The notes beneath the pieces are model-generated. The model saw only the letters and a program-made list of their open reading frames with translations. It made no database searches and was not told the origin of the DNA. The position numbers and the translations under genes were made by a program. DNA of 29,820 nt from CAZGKX01 sp964525945 (GTDB lineage: Bacteria; Pseudomonadota; Gammaproteobacteria; Legionellales; Legionellaceae), in assembly GCA_964525945.1 (NCBI GenBank), contig CAZGKX010000030.1, forward strand, positions 1 to 29,820. Reading direction: 5' to 3'. Below are positions 16,306-23,673 of this stretch, one piece after another (position 1 is the first letter of the stretch; each line of letters begins with the position of its first letter).

Positions 16306-16356
16306 GCCAATGAAACGAAGCTATGGGACAATTGCTTCGTTTCATTGGCTTATACG
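16299..16356. repeat. Perfect 23-bp inverted repeat between convergent genes
   Basis: Arms 16299-16321 and 16334-16356 are exactly complementary over 23 bases, with a 12-base loop (TATGGGACAATT). The left arm contains the stop codon of the DUF2520 gene. Only AAATTTT follows on the plus strand and no T-run on the minus strand. It could be a bidirectional transcription stop, but it is longer than usual terminators. Confidence 0.85.
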
Positions 16357-16379
16357 AAATTTTCACCCATTGAACTGCG

Positions 16380-16928
16380 CTAGCTGGTTACGCAGCCAGG
16401 AATACAGGAGGCATCCGATCCTGATTCGGGTGTTTTCGGAGTGCCAAATAATCTTGCATATTTGCCATGTTCTTGTTTGGTCGTTTCCTCCAACTCTGCG
16501 GTTTCAGCGACGGGCTTTGGACTTGGGGTGGGTAGTCCATCAAATCGTTTCAAATTGGTTTTTTTATCTTCCCAAGAGGCGCGGCTGCCGTAGAAAATAT
16601 GCGCTGTAGGAGTCAAAAACGTATCATCATCCAATGAACCTGCGGGAATAGTCCAGGTTCTTTCATCGAGCTGGATAGGAACTGGACTACCGCAACTTGT
16701 GCAGAATGCGCGTTCCTTTTTGGTGTTTTCTATTCTATAAAAGGTGATATTGTTGCTGCCTTGTTTCCATAAAAATTGAGCATCTTTAATGAACACATTT
16801 GCGCCATGGCTTGTTCCTGTTTCCTTGCGACACCTGCTACAGTGGCATAAGTACATTTCTTCTGGTTGTTCCCATGTGGCAGTATACCGGCAAGCCCCGC
16901 ATTGACATCCACCTTCACATTGTTTCAT
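16380..16928 (-). CDS. GFA-family zinc protein, 182 aa
   Basis: Zinc-binding motifs of the glutathione-dependent formaldehyde-activating (GFA) family: CQCGAC at residues 8-13, LCHCSRCRK around 27-34 and AFCTSCGSPV around 75-84. GSLDD and FYGSRASWEDKK follow. The first 135 residues cover the whole domain. The last 45 (TPSPKPVAETAELEETTKQEH onward) are a polar extension not usual in the family, with two further cysteines near the end. The ribosome binding site is AGGAT ahead of 16928. Many proteins of this family have no proven formaldehyde activity, so the name is structural. Confidence 0.85.
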   Translation of the reverse strand: MKQCEGGCQCGACRYTATWEQPEEMYLCHCSRCRKETGTSHGANVFIKDAQFLWKQGSNNITFYRIENTKKERAFCTSCGSPVPIQLDERTWTIPAGSLDDDTFLTPTAHIFYGSRASWEDKKTNLKRFDGLPTPSPKPVAETAELEETTKQEHGKYARLFGTPKTPESGSDASCIPGCVTS

Positions 16929-17111
16929 TGTATCTGATCCTATTTTAGTTTATCTGCGTACTCGCAGGACGTGAAAAAAGTACGATAACTCATCGTCCTT
17001 TAAAAAGCAAATTATTAAGACATTTGGCGTTTATTTTAACCATATAAAAATTTTGCGACGAAAAGATTTTAGGCGCATAATTATGGTTAATTTAATTTGG
17101 AAGGGTGGATG

Positions 17112-17858
17112 ATGAGAAAAGATATCTTACTGGGGGTAAATATTGATCATATTGCTACCCTACGCCAAGCCCGAGGGACCCGATACCCTGATCCCGTGCA
17201 GGCAGCCATTGATGCTGAAGACGCGGGCGCTGATGGCATTACTCTGCATATGCGCGAAGACAGGCGTCATATTCAAGAAAGAGATGTTCGTTTGATAAAG
17301 GAAATTTTGCAAACTCGCATGAATCTCGAGTTGGCCGTCACGGCGGAGATGTTGGCTTTTGCTGAAGAAATTCGACCCGAACACACGTGTTTGGTGCCTG
17401 AAAAACGTGAAGAACTGACCACTGAAGGTGGGCTGGATGTTGTCACGCATTATCACGCGGTTGAACGGGCGGTAAAGCGTTTACAAGGGTTTGGAAGCGA
17501 AGTCTCCCTCTTCATTGATGCTGATTTTAAACAAATTGAAGCAGCAGCTGCCGTAGGTGCCCCGGTTATTGAAATTCATACGGGCTGTTACGCTGATGCG
17601 GTGGATGAGGCCACACAGAAAAAAGAATTAGAACGGATTAGGCAAGCGGCGCAATATGCTGCTACTCTAAACTTAATTGTAAATGCCGGGCATGGCTTGC
17701 ATTACCACAACGTCAAACCAATCGCATGTATTCCTGAAATGCATGAATTGAACATAGGTCATGCTATTGTTGCTAAAGCACTTTTCTGTGGCTTGAAACA
17801 AGCGGTCGAGCAAATGAGGTTGCTCATGCAGGAAGCACGAATGGGCATGCATGGATGA
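17112..17858 (+). CDS. pdxJ: Pyridoxine 5'-phosphate synthase
   Basis: PdxJ condenses 1-deoxy-xylulose 5-phosphate with 3-amino-2-oxopropyl phosphate in the DXP-dependent vitamin B6 pathway. The N-terminal signature GVNIDHIATLRQARGTRYPDP is complete. It is followed by DAGADGITLHMREDRRHI, the EMLAFAEEIRPEHTCLVPEKR region, FIDAD, IEIHTGCYA, NAGHGLHYHNV and LNIGHAIVAKAL. The length of 248 residues is close to the usual 240-250. GGAAGGG at 17099-17105 favours ATG 17112, though the ATG at 17109 directly before it is possible. It is followed by korA after 86 bases. A possible promoter for korA lies between them (TTGTTA 17877, TATGGT 17901). Confidence 0.97.
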   Translation: MRKDILLGVNIDHIATLRQARGTRYPDPVQAAIDAEDAGADGITLHMREDRRHIQERDVRLIKEILQTRMNLELAVTAEMLAFAEEIRPEHTCLVPEKREELTTEGGLDVVTHYHAVERAVKRLQGFGSEVSLFIDADFKQIEAAAAVGAPVIEIHTGCYADAVDEATQKKELERIRQAAQYAATLNLIVNAGHGLHYHNVKPIACIPEMHELNIGHAIVAKALFCGLKQAVEQMRLLMQEARMGMHG

Positions 17859-17944
17859 TTGATGGAATAGTGGGCATTGTTAGGCGAGGTGATAGACTGC
17901 TATGGTGGTTAAAAGCCTTATCGACGAATCGCAGGAGATAGTCT

Positions 17945-19771
17945 ATGTTGATGACAGACGAAATTGTAATTCGCATCACGGGTGATTCAGGTGATGGAGT
18001 GCAATTGGTGGGCGAGCAATTGACGATCACGGCAGCACTGACAGGCAGAGAAGTTCGAACATTACCCGACTTCCCCGCGGAAATTCGAGCGCCAGCGGGT
18101 ACCGTGGGTGGTGTTTCAGGCTTCCAATTGGCAATGGCCGAACATGCAATTTTTACCGCTGGCGAATCGTTGGATGTGCTGGTGGCCTTAAACCCGGCTG
18201 CTTTAAAAAATTCTTTGCAACACCTGAATCAAAACGGCTTGTTGATCCTTAATGAAGATAGCATGCAGACAAAAGATTGGGAAAAAGCCGGGTGTGATCC
18301 AAAATTATTGACGGATGCATCGGAACATTATCAAATTGTTTCGTTACCTTTGATCACGCACACGTTAAAAGCGCTTGAAGGGCTTGATATCACGCATGCC
18401 CAAGGGAAGAAATCCAAGAATTTTTATGTGCTTGGTTTGGTGTTGTGGTTGTTTGATTTACCCACGGACAGCTGTTTGGCCTTTATTGCCAAAAAATTTA
18501 AAAACAACATGGCAATCGCGAAAGCCAATGAGCAAGCGTTGTTGGCGGGTTATAATTACGCAATGACTTTGGAATTGGCTCGACGGCAATATATGATCGG
18601 CCAAGTGAGCCGCCCTGCAGGCGATTACCGACAAATAACGGGAGTGGAGGGCATCGCCTTAGCGGTCGCAACGATTGCTGTGAGTACCCATACGCCCGTT
18701 CTGGTTTCCGGGTATCCAATTACACCTTCATCCGCCATTCTGCAAGAATGCGCGCGCTTGCTTGATTATGGTGTGCAACTTTTACAAGCCGAGGATGAGA
18801 TTGCTGCAATTTGTGCCTGCATAGGCGCTGCGTTTGGAGGTTGCTTGGCGTTGACGTGCACATCAGGCCCGGGATTGGATCTAAAAAGCGAAAGTTTAGG
18901 GCTTGCTGTTGTGAGCGAATTGCCCTTGGTGTTGGTGGATGTGATGCGAGCAGGGGCTTCCACCGGTATGCCTACGAAAACTGGCCAAAGTGATCTCCGT
19001 CAAGCGCTGTATGGCCGTCACGGCGAAGCGCCGCTGCCTGTTTTTGCGGCCAAAACACCCGCGGATTGTTTCACGACGATTATTGAAGCGTTTTCTGTGG
19101 CGATTAAATACATGACACCCGTGATTGTATTGGTGGATGCCTACCTTGCCAACGCGGCTCAACCCTGGAAAATTCCCAGTCCTGAAGAATTAAACATCCC
19201 GCCCATACAGTTTAATAAATTCCCTAAACCTTATCAGCGCGATGAATTTTTAAGCCGAAGTTGGAATGTACCTGGTACTCCTGGATTCATTCATCAATTG
19301 GGTGGGTTAGAAAAGCAAGGGGATGAAGGAAAAGTCAGCTATGATGCGACTAACCACCAAAAAATGGTGGATATTCGCGCAAAAAAAATAGCCGGTATTG
19401 CCCGAGATTACCAACCGTTGGCGCTGGAAGGAGATGAGCAAGCTGAGGTGTTGCTGATTGGCTGGGGAAGCACTTATGGAAGCCTTAAATCTGCATTGGC
19501 AGAATGCCATGCGGAAGGATTTGCGGTAGCTCTGCTGCATTTACGGCATTTAAACCCTTTGCCGGATGATCTGGGTAAAATTTTAAGTGCATATCAGCAT
19601 GTTTTGGTTGCAGAATTAAATTCTGGGCAATTGTGTGAGGTATTGCGTTCACGATATTTGATCAATGCAAAATCCATTAGCCAGTGTAATGGTCAACCGT
19701 TTACCACTAGCTATCTTGTTAACGCCATTAAAGCGGAAGTGACCTATGAACAAGACAATATTCAAGCGTGA
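17945..19771 (+). CDS. korA: 2-oxoglutarate:acceptor oxidoreductase, alpha (fused gamma-alpha) subunit
   Basis: The 608 residues fuse a POR gamma-type domain with an alpha-type domain. The gamma-type part (about 1-190) has RITGDSGDGVQLVGEQL, LPDFPAEIRAP and DVLVALNPAAL. The alpha-type part begins around residue 220, with VSGYPITPSS, QAEDEIAAICACIGAAFGG and TCTSGPGLDL. MRAGASTGMPTKTGQSDL and a transketolase-C-like end follow. With KorB it oxidatively decarboxylates 2-oxoglutarate to succinyl-CoA and reduces ferredoxin. GGAG lies upstream of ATG 17945. The stop overlaps the start of korB by 26 bases, so the two are translationally coupled. A ferredoxin-dependent enzyme could act beside or in place of the NAD-linked dehydrogenase complex. 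No ferredoxin gene is in the window. Confidence 0.93.
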   Translation: MLMTDEIVIRITGDSGDGVQLVGEQLTITAALTGREVRTLPDFPAEIRAPAGTVGGVSGFQLAMAEHAIFTAGESLDVLVALNPAALKNSLQHLNQNGLLILNEDSMQTKDWEKAGCDPKLLTDASEHYQIVSLPLITHTLKALEGLDITHAQGKKSKNFYVLGLVLWLFDLPTDSCLAFIAKKFKNNMAIAKANEQALLAGYNYAMTLELARRQYMIGQVSRPAGDYRQITGVEGIALAVATIAVSTHTPVLVSGYPITPSSAILQECARLLDYGVQLLQAEDEIAAICACIGAAFGGCLALTCTSGPGLDLKSESLGLAVVSELPLVLVDVMRAGASTGMPTKTGQSDLRQALYGRHGEAPLPVFAAKTPADCFTTIIEAFSVAIKYMTPVIVLVDAYLANAAQPWKIPSPEELNIPPIQFNKFPKPYQRDEFLSRSWNVPGTPGFIHQLGGLEKQGDEGKVSYDATNHQKMVDIRAKKIAGIARDYQPLALEGDEQAEVLLIGWGSTYGSLKSALAECHAEGFAVALLHLRHLNPLPDDLGKILSAYQHVLVAELNSGQLCEVLRSRYLINAKSISQCNGQPFTTSYLVNAIKAEVTYEQDNIQA

Positions 19772-20717
19772 AGATTTTGCCAACGAAAACGAAGTGCGTT
19801 GGTGTCCTGGCTGCGGGGATTATGCAATTTTAGCGGCCTTGCAACGGTTGCTTCCTGAACTTGGTTTGCCTCCAGAGCAGCACGTGTTTGTATCGGGTAT
19901 TGGCTGCGCTGGTCGACTACCTTATTACATGAACACGTATGGTTTTCATACCATTCATGGGCGTGCACTGGCTGTGGCAACGGGGTTAAAAGCGTTGCGT
20001 GATGAGCTTTGTGTATGGGTTATCACAGGTGATGGTGATGCACTGAGCATTGGTGGCAATCATTTAATCCACTGTTTACGCCGCAACGTCAACTTAAAAA
20101 TTTTATTGGTGAACAACCAAGTGTATGGTTTAACAAAAGGACAATTTTCGCCGACGTCCAAAAAAGGACAAATTACAAAAACATCTCCGCTCGGCGTGAC
20201 CAACCAACCCATAAATCCGCTCATGTTGGCTTTGGCATCGGGTGCTAGTTTTGTAGCTCGGGCCGTGGATAAAGATCCCAACCATTTGGCGGCAGTGCTT
20301 AAAGAAGCACATGCGCATCAAGGTTGTGCCATCGTGGAAATTTACCAAGATTGCCACATTTTTAATGAGGGAGCCTTTGATTCTTTTTCATTAAAAACCA
20401 ACCGCGCTGCTCATACAGTTGTTTTGCAAGAGGGTGAACCATTGCGATTTGGGGCTGAGAAAGAGTGGGAGTTGGTTCCTGATGGTGATAAATTGCAACG
20501 GGTCAAAAGTGATGGCACCAACGATTATCGCCATGATGTTTCGAATTTGTTGGGTGCGATGCGTTTGGCGAGCCTTACTTCCCCCGAATACCCAGTTCCT
20601 TTAGGTGTTTATTACAAGCAATCACGGGAAATTTATCATTTGCCACATACCATTAACAAAACTGTCGACGATTTACCTGGATTATACAGAGCAAAAGCAA
20701 GTTGGCAGCAGGGCTAA
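19746..20717 (+). CDS. korB: 2-oxoglutarate:acceptor oxidoreductase, beta (TPP-binding) subunit
   Basis: The thiamine diphosphate motif starts at GDGD (residues 94-97) and ends at NN (122-123). The cysteines expected to hold the [4Fe-4S] cluster are C20 and C23 in WCPGCGDY, C54 in GIGCAGR and C202 in YQDCHIF. HGRALAVATGLK and QFSPTSKKG are also typical of KorB. The start at 19746 lies inside the end of korA, with GGAAGTGA upstream. A strong bidirectional hairpin follows the stop codon at once. The pair KorA-KorB has no fused ferredoxin domain, so an external ferredoxin or flavodoxin must accept the electrons. Confidence 0.94.
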   Translation: MNKTIFKREDFANENEVRWCPGCGDYAILAALQRLLPELGLPPEQHVFVSGIGCAGRLPYYMNTYGFHTIHGRALAVATGLKALRDELCVWVITGDGDALSIGGNHLIHCLRRNVNLKILLVNNQVYGLTKGQFSPTSKKGQITKTSPLGVTNQPINPLMLALASGASFVARAVDKDPNHLAAVLKEAHAHQGCAIVEIYQDCHIFNEGAFDSFSLKTNRAAHTVVLQEGEPLRFGAEKEWELVPDGDKLQRVKSDGTNDYRHDVSNLLGAMRLASLTSPEYPVPLGVYYKQSREIYHLPHTINKTVDDLPGLYRAKASWQQG

Positions 20718-20720
20718 AAA

Positions 20721-20747
20721 AAAACCGCGGCGAATGCCGCGGTTTTT
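20721..20747. terminator. Bidirectional rho-independent terminator
   Basis: Perfect 11-bp stem, AAAACCGCGGC (20721-20731) with GCCGCGGTTTT (20736-20746), loop GAAT. It is flanked by T-runs on both strands. It sits between korB (plus) and the convergent BI-1 gene (minus). Confidence 0.93.
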
Positions 20748-20764
20748 AAGTTTAACGTGTCTAC

Positions 20765-21450
20765 TTAGTCGCGACCAGAGAATGCGCCGAGCAAATTCAA
20801 TAAGCTGATGAACAGGTTGTAAATGGATACAAACAAAGACACTGTTGCTGAAATGTAATTTGTTTCACCGCCATGAATCAATTCACTGGTTTGGAACAGA
20901 ATCAAACCGGAAGAAATCAGAACAAACGCTGCGGATATAGCCAGTTGCAGCCCGGGTATTTGGAAAAATATCCCAGCAATCATCGCCAAAAAGGCCACCA
21001 TCACGCCAACAAACAAAAAGCCACCCAAGTAGCTGAAATCTTTGCGAGTGGTTAGTGCGTAGGCAGACAATGCAAAAAAGATGATGCCAGTGCCGCCCAA
21101 TGCTGTGGCAATAAGTTGAGGGCCGTTGGTAAANNNNNNNNNNACGCGGCTATATAAGCATTCAAAATAGGCCCTAACGCGTAGCCCATGAAGCCTGTGA
21201 ATGCAAACACACTGACCAATCCCCAACCGCTGTTTCTAAGCGCATTCGTTAAAAACATCAAGCCATAAACACCGCCAATAAAAAGGAGCGGGTGAAGAGG
21301 GCGGGCATGGGAAGCAAAGGCCATAAAAGCGGTAAAAGCACTAAAAAGAAATGTCATACCCAGTAAAAGATAAGTATTTCTTAATACTTTATTCGCAGCC
21401 AGCGCGGACTCTTGTCCACGGCTTAATACTGAAGCGTTATTTCTGTTCAT
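20765..21450 (-). CDS. Bax inhibitor-1 / YccA family membrane protein, interrupted by assembly gap
   Basis: Seven hydrophobic helices in the order typical of the BI-1/YccA family. They include VLRNTYLLLGMTFLFSAFTA at the start, GVYGLMFLTNAL, VFAFTGFMGYALGPILNAY, ALGGTGIIFFALSAYALTT, GGFLFVGVMVAFLAMIAGIFF, AISAAFVLISSGLILFQTS and the end ATVSLFVSIYNLFISLLNLLGA. GP.L..Y in the third helix and the Asp-containing last loop are characteristic. The start at 21450 is chosen from GGAG six bases upstream; the TTG 12 bases further up overlaps that site. The N run at 21134-21143 breaks the frame. Family members act in the inner membrane, and YccA modulates the FtsH protease. Expected length is about 220-230 residues. 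Confidence 0.9.
21134..21143. other. Assembly gap (10 N)
   Basis: Ten N inside the BI-1/YccA gene, between the third and fourth membrane helices. The frame differs on the two sides, so the real gap length is not ten. Confidence 0.99.
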
Positions 21451-21560
21451 GTATAACTCCAAGATTGATCATTATGTATAGTTTAGCATATATGGGGCTT
21501 AATTGTTGACGTTTCAAGTCTAGCGGGATACGTGCTGACTAGCAAGCTCCCGCTGTGTAT

Positions 21561-22058
21561 TTATAGATCGTGGTTTCCAATACTGGATAAGCCTAGATCA
21601 GGGTCATCTTCATCATCACTAGTAGGCGGGGTGCCTTTCATGTTTTTATTGAAAAGCGTAGGGGGTAAACGTCTTACATTTTTCTCTTTGCCAAACGTTG
21701 CAGTGGCTTTGAATTCCTTGGGACTTAAGCTAAATGCATCGAATAAGTTCGTATAAATATTTTTTAAATTTTGAAACTCTGGCGCAGTATGACTCGTTTG
21801 TTCCTGAATCAGCTCGGTACAAAGTAAATTAATGGTTTTATCATCCATGTCCGATTTCACGTAATCTTCTAGACGTTCAATGAACGATGCAATATCGGCA
21901 CAAAGAGCATGGTATTTAAACTCATCTGCTTTGTTCCTGTTTTGTTCAGCCTCACCGCGTTTGATGTCGGCATGTGCATGAAACGCTTTTAGTTGATTCA
22001 GAGCGCTGGTTCTCACCGCTGAAATATCATGGTCGGATGAGCCTAATTTACGTGGCAT
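21561..22058 (-). CDS. Hypothetical protein, 165 aa, effector-like
   Basis: No family recognised. AGGGGA lies upstream of ATG 22058. Residues 1-115 are probably helical (SALNQLKAFHAHADIKRGEAE, CADIASFIERLEDYV, LKNIYTNLFDAF). The C-terminal 45 residues are unstructured, with a basic patch (KEKNVRRLPPTLF) then an acidic tail (SDDEDDPDLGL). No signal peptide or membrane segment. The upstream 23-bp block at 22088-22110 is nearly identical to that of the 552-residue orphan gene at 25725-27383. This suggests shared regulation. A Dot/Icm-type effector or regulator is a guess from general character only. Confidence 0.65.
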   Translation of the reverse strand: MPRKLGSSDHDISAVRTSALNQLKAFHAHADIKRGEAEQNRNKADEFKYHALCADIASFIERLEDYVKSDMDDKTINLLCTELIQEQTSHTAPEFQNLKNIYTNLFDAFSLSPKEFKATATFGKEKNVRRLPPTLFNKNMKGTPPTSDDEDDPDLGLSSIGNHDL

Positions 22059-22087
22059 AATAAATCCCCTTTAACAATGTTTATTTT

Positions 22088-22110
22088 ATTATAGTATAAA
22101 ATTAAAACAA
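22088..22110 (-). promoter_or_regulatory. Shared 23-bp promoter-like block (copy 1)
   Basis: On the minus strand this starts with TTGT and ends with ATTTTATACTATAAT. It matches 27422-27444 at 21 of 23 positions. It lies 30 bases before the start of the 165-residue orphan gene. The TATAAT could be a -10 element. No good -35 is seen at 17 bases. Confidence 0.5.
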
Positions 22111-22187
22111 GAAGGTTTTATTGTTAACTTTTTGTCGACCGCATTCTTTGAATCATTTTATTAAACAGTGTAAAAGGAGTATATTGA

Positions 22188-22229
22188 ATGCATTATCTTT
22201 ATGAATTAACAATGGCATGCCTATTATGA
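22188..22229 (+). CDS. Leader ORF of tldD, 13 codons
   Basis: ATG 22188 follows a strong AAAAGGAG (22172-22179) with ideal spacing and encodes MHYLYELTMACLL. Its TGA stop (22227-22229) overlaps the tldD start as ATGA. The tldD start has no ribosome binding site of its own. The short frame therefore probably couples translation into tldD. It could also be a trace of an older start. Confidence 0.45.
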   Translation: MHYLYELTMACLL

Positions 22230-23668
22230 AAACCGCACTGAATATTGCTAAAGATTTATTGTTAACACCGGCTTCTTTGGATGAATCGCGAATTGATAAA
22301 TTGATTCGCTCCATGATGAATCGCCATGTCGATGCAGCCGATTTATATTTTCAAAGCTGTAGCTCGGAAGCTTGGTATTTGGAGGACTCAGAAGTCAAAA
22401 GTGGCAGTTATTCGATTGATCGTGGGGTAGGCGTACGAGCGGTGAGTGGCGATAAAACTGGTTATGCTTATTGCGATGATATTCTGTTGCCGGCCCTTGA
22501 GCGTGCAGCGGAAGCCGCTCGTTCCATTGCTTTCACCAGCCATGCCCAGTCACAATCCATTAAAATAGCTGGTTCAGCCGTTGCGCGGTACCCTGATTTA
22601 AACCCAATTGAAGGGCTAACCAAATTGGAAAAAATAGCCCTGCTTGAAGCCGTTGATAAAGAAGCGCGGCGTGTAGACCCTCGTGTTATTCAAGTCAATG
22701 CATCCTTAAGTGGCTCCTATGAAGTGATCATGGTTGCCGACATGGATGGTCAGATGAAGGCTGATGTGCGACCCTTGGTTATCATGAATGTGAGCGTGAT
22801 TGTCGAAGACAAAGGACGGCGAGAGTCAGGGCGTTGTGGCGGCGGTGGGCGTATGGCTTATTCTTATTTTTTAGAAAAAGATCGTGCTTTAGAATATGCC
22901 CGAGAAGCGGTGCGTGAAGCTTTGGTGAATTTGGACGCAGAAGACGCACCGGCAGGAATGATGCCTGTGGTGTTGGGCTCGGGTTGGCCAGGTATTTTAC
23001 TGCACGAAGCTGTGGGGCATGGCTTAGAGGGCGATTTTAACCGCAAAGGGTTGTCGGCTTTTTCAGGGCTGCTTGGGAAACAAGTGGCTGCAAAAGGTGT
23101 GACCGTTGTGGACAATGGGACATTGGAAAATCGACGTGGCTCTTTGAGCATCGATGATGAAGGAACGCCAAGCCAATGCACGACCCTGATTGACGATGGG
23201 GTTTTGGTGAATTATATGCAGGATAAGTTAAATGCAAAATTAATGGGCATGCAGCCCACAGGCAATTGCCGCCGTGAATCTTATGCGCACGTACCTATGC
23301 CCAGAATGACCAATACTTACATGTTGGCTGGCAATCACCACCCAGAGGAGATCATTCGCTCCGTAAAAAATGGCTTGTATGCCGTTAATTTTGGGGGAGG
23401 GCAAGTGGACATTACATCAGGTCAGTTTGTGTTTTCAGCCAGCGAGGCCTATCTCATTGAGGATGGTAAAGTTACACGTCCCGTAAAAGGGGCTACATTG
23501 ATTGGCAATGGTCCGGATGTGATGAAAAAAATCAGCATGATAGGCAATGATTTATCCCTGGATGATGGCATTGGAACCTGTGGGAAGGATGGCCAATCTG
23601 TTCCTGTTGGGGTAGGTCAACCAACATTAAAAATTGATATGTTGACGGTCGGTGGAACGCGTAAATAA
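22226..23668 (+). CDS. tldD: TldD metalloprotease subunit
   Basis: Full-length TldD (480 residues from ATG 22226; ATG 22217 is also in frame). The zinc site H260-EAVG-H265 in LLHEAVGHGLEGD is present. So are GRCGGGGRMAYSY, RRGSLSIDDEGTPSQCT, CRRESYAHVPMPRMTNTYM and FGGGQVDITSGQFVF. TldD acts with TldE/PmbA as a processive protease that trims unfolded peptides and matures microcin-type and toxin-related peptides; TldE is not in this window. No ribosome binding site precedes either ATG, and initiation may depend on the overlapping leader ORF. The YejM-like gene starts five bases after the stop. Confidence 0.96.
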   Translation: MKTALNIAKDLLLTPASLDESRIDKLIRSMMNRHVDAADLYFQSCSSEAWYLEDSEVKSGSYSIDRGVGVRAVSGDKTGYAYCDDILLPALERAAEAARSIAFTSHAQSQSIKIAGSAVARYPDLNPIEGLTKLEKIALLEAVDKEARRVDPRVIQVNASLSGSYEVIMVADMDGQMKADVRPLVIMNVSVIVEDKGRRESGRCGGGGRMAYSYFLEKDRALEYAREAVREALVNLDAEDAPAGMMPVVLGSGWPGILLHEAVGHGLEGDFNRKGLSAFSGLLGKQVAAKGVTVVDNGTLENRRGSLSIDDEGTPSQCTTLIDDGVLVNYMQDKLNAKLMGMQPTGNCRRESYAHVPMPRMTNTYMLAGNHHPEEIIRSVKNGLYAVNFGGGQVDITSGQFVFSASEAYLIEDGKVTRPVKGATLIGNGPDVMKKISMIGNDLSLDDGIGTCGKDGQSVPVGVGQPTLKIDMLTVGGTRK

Positions 23669-23673
23669 CGCCC

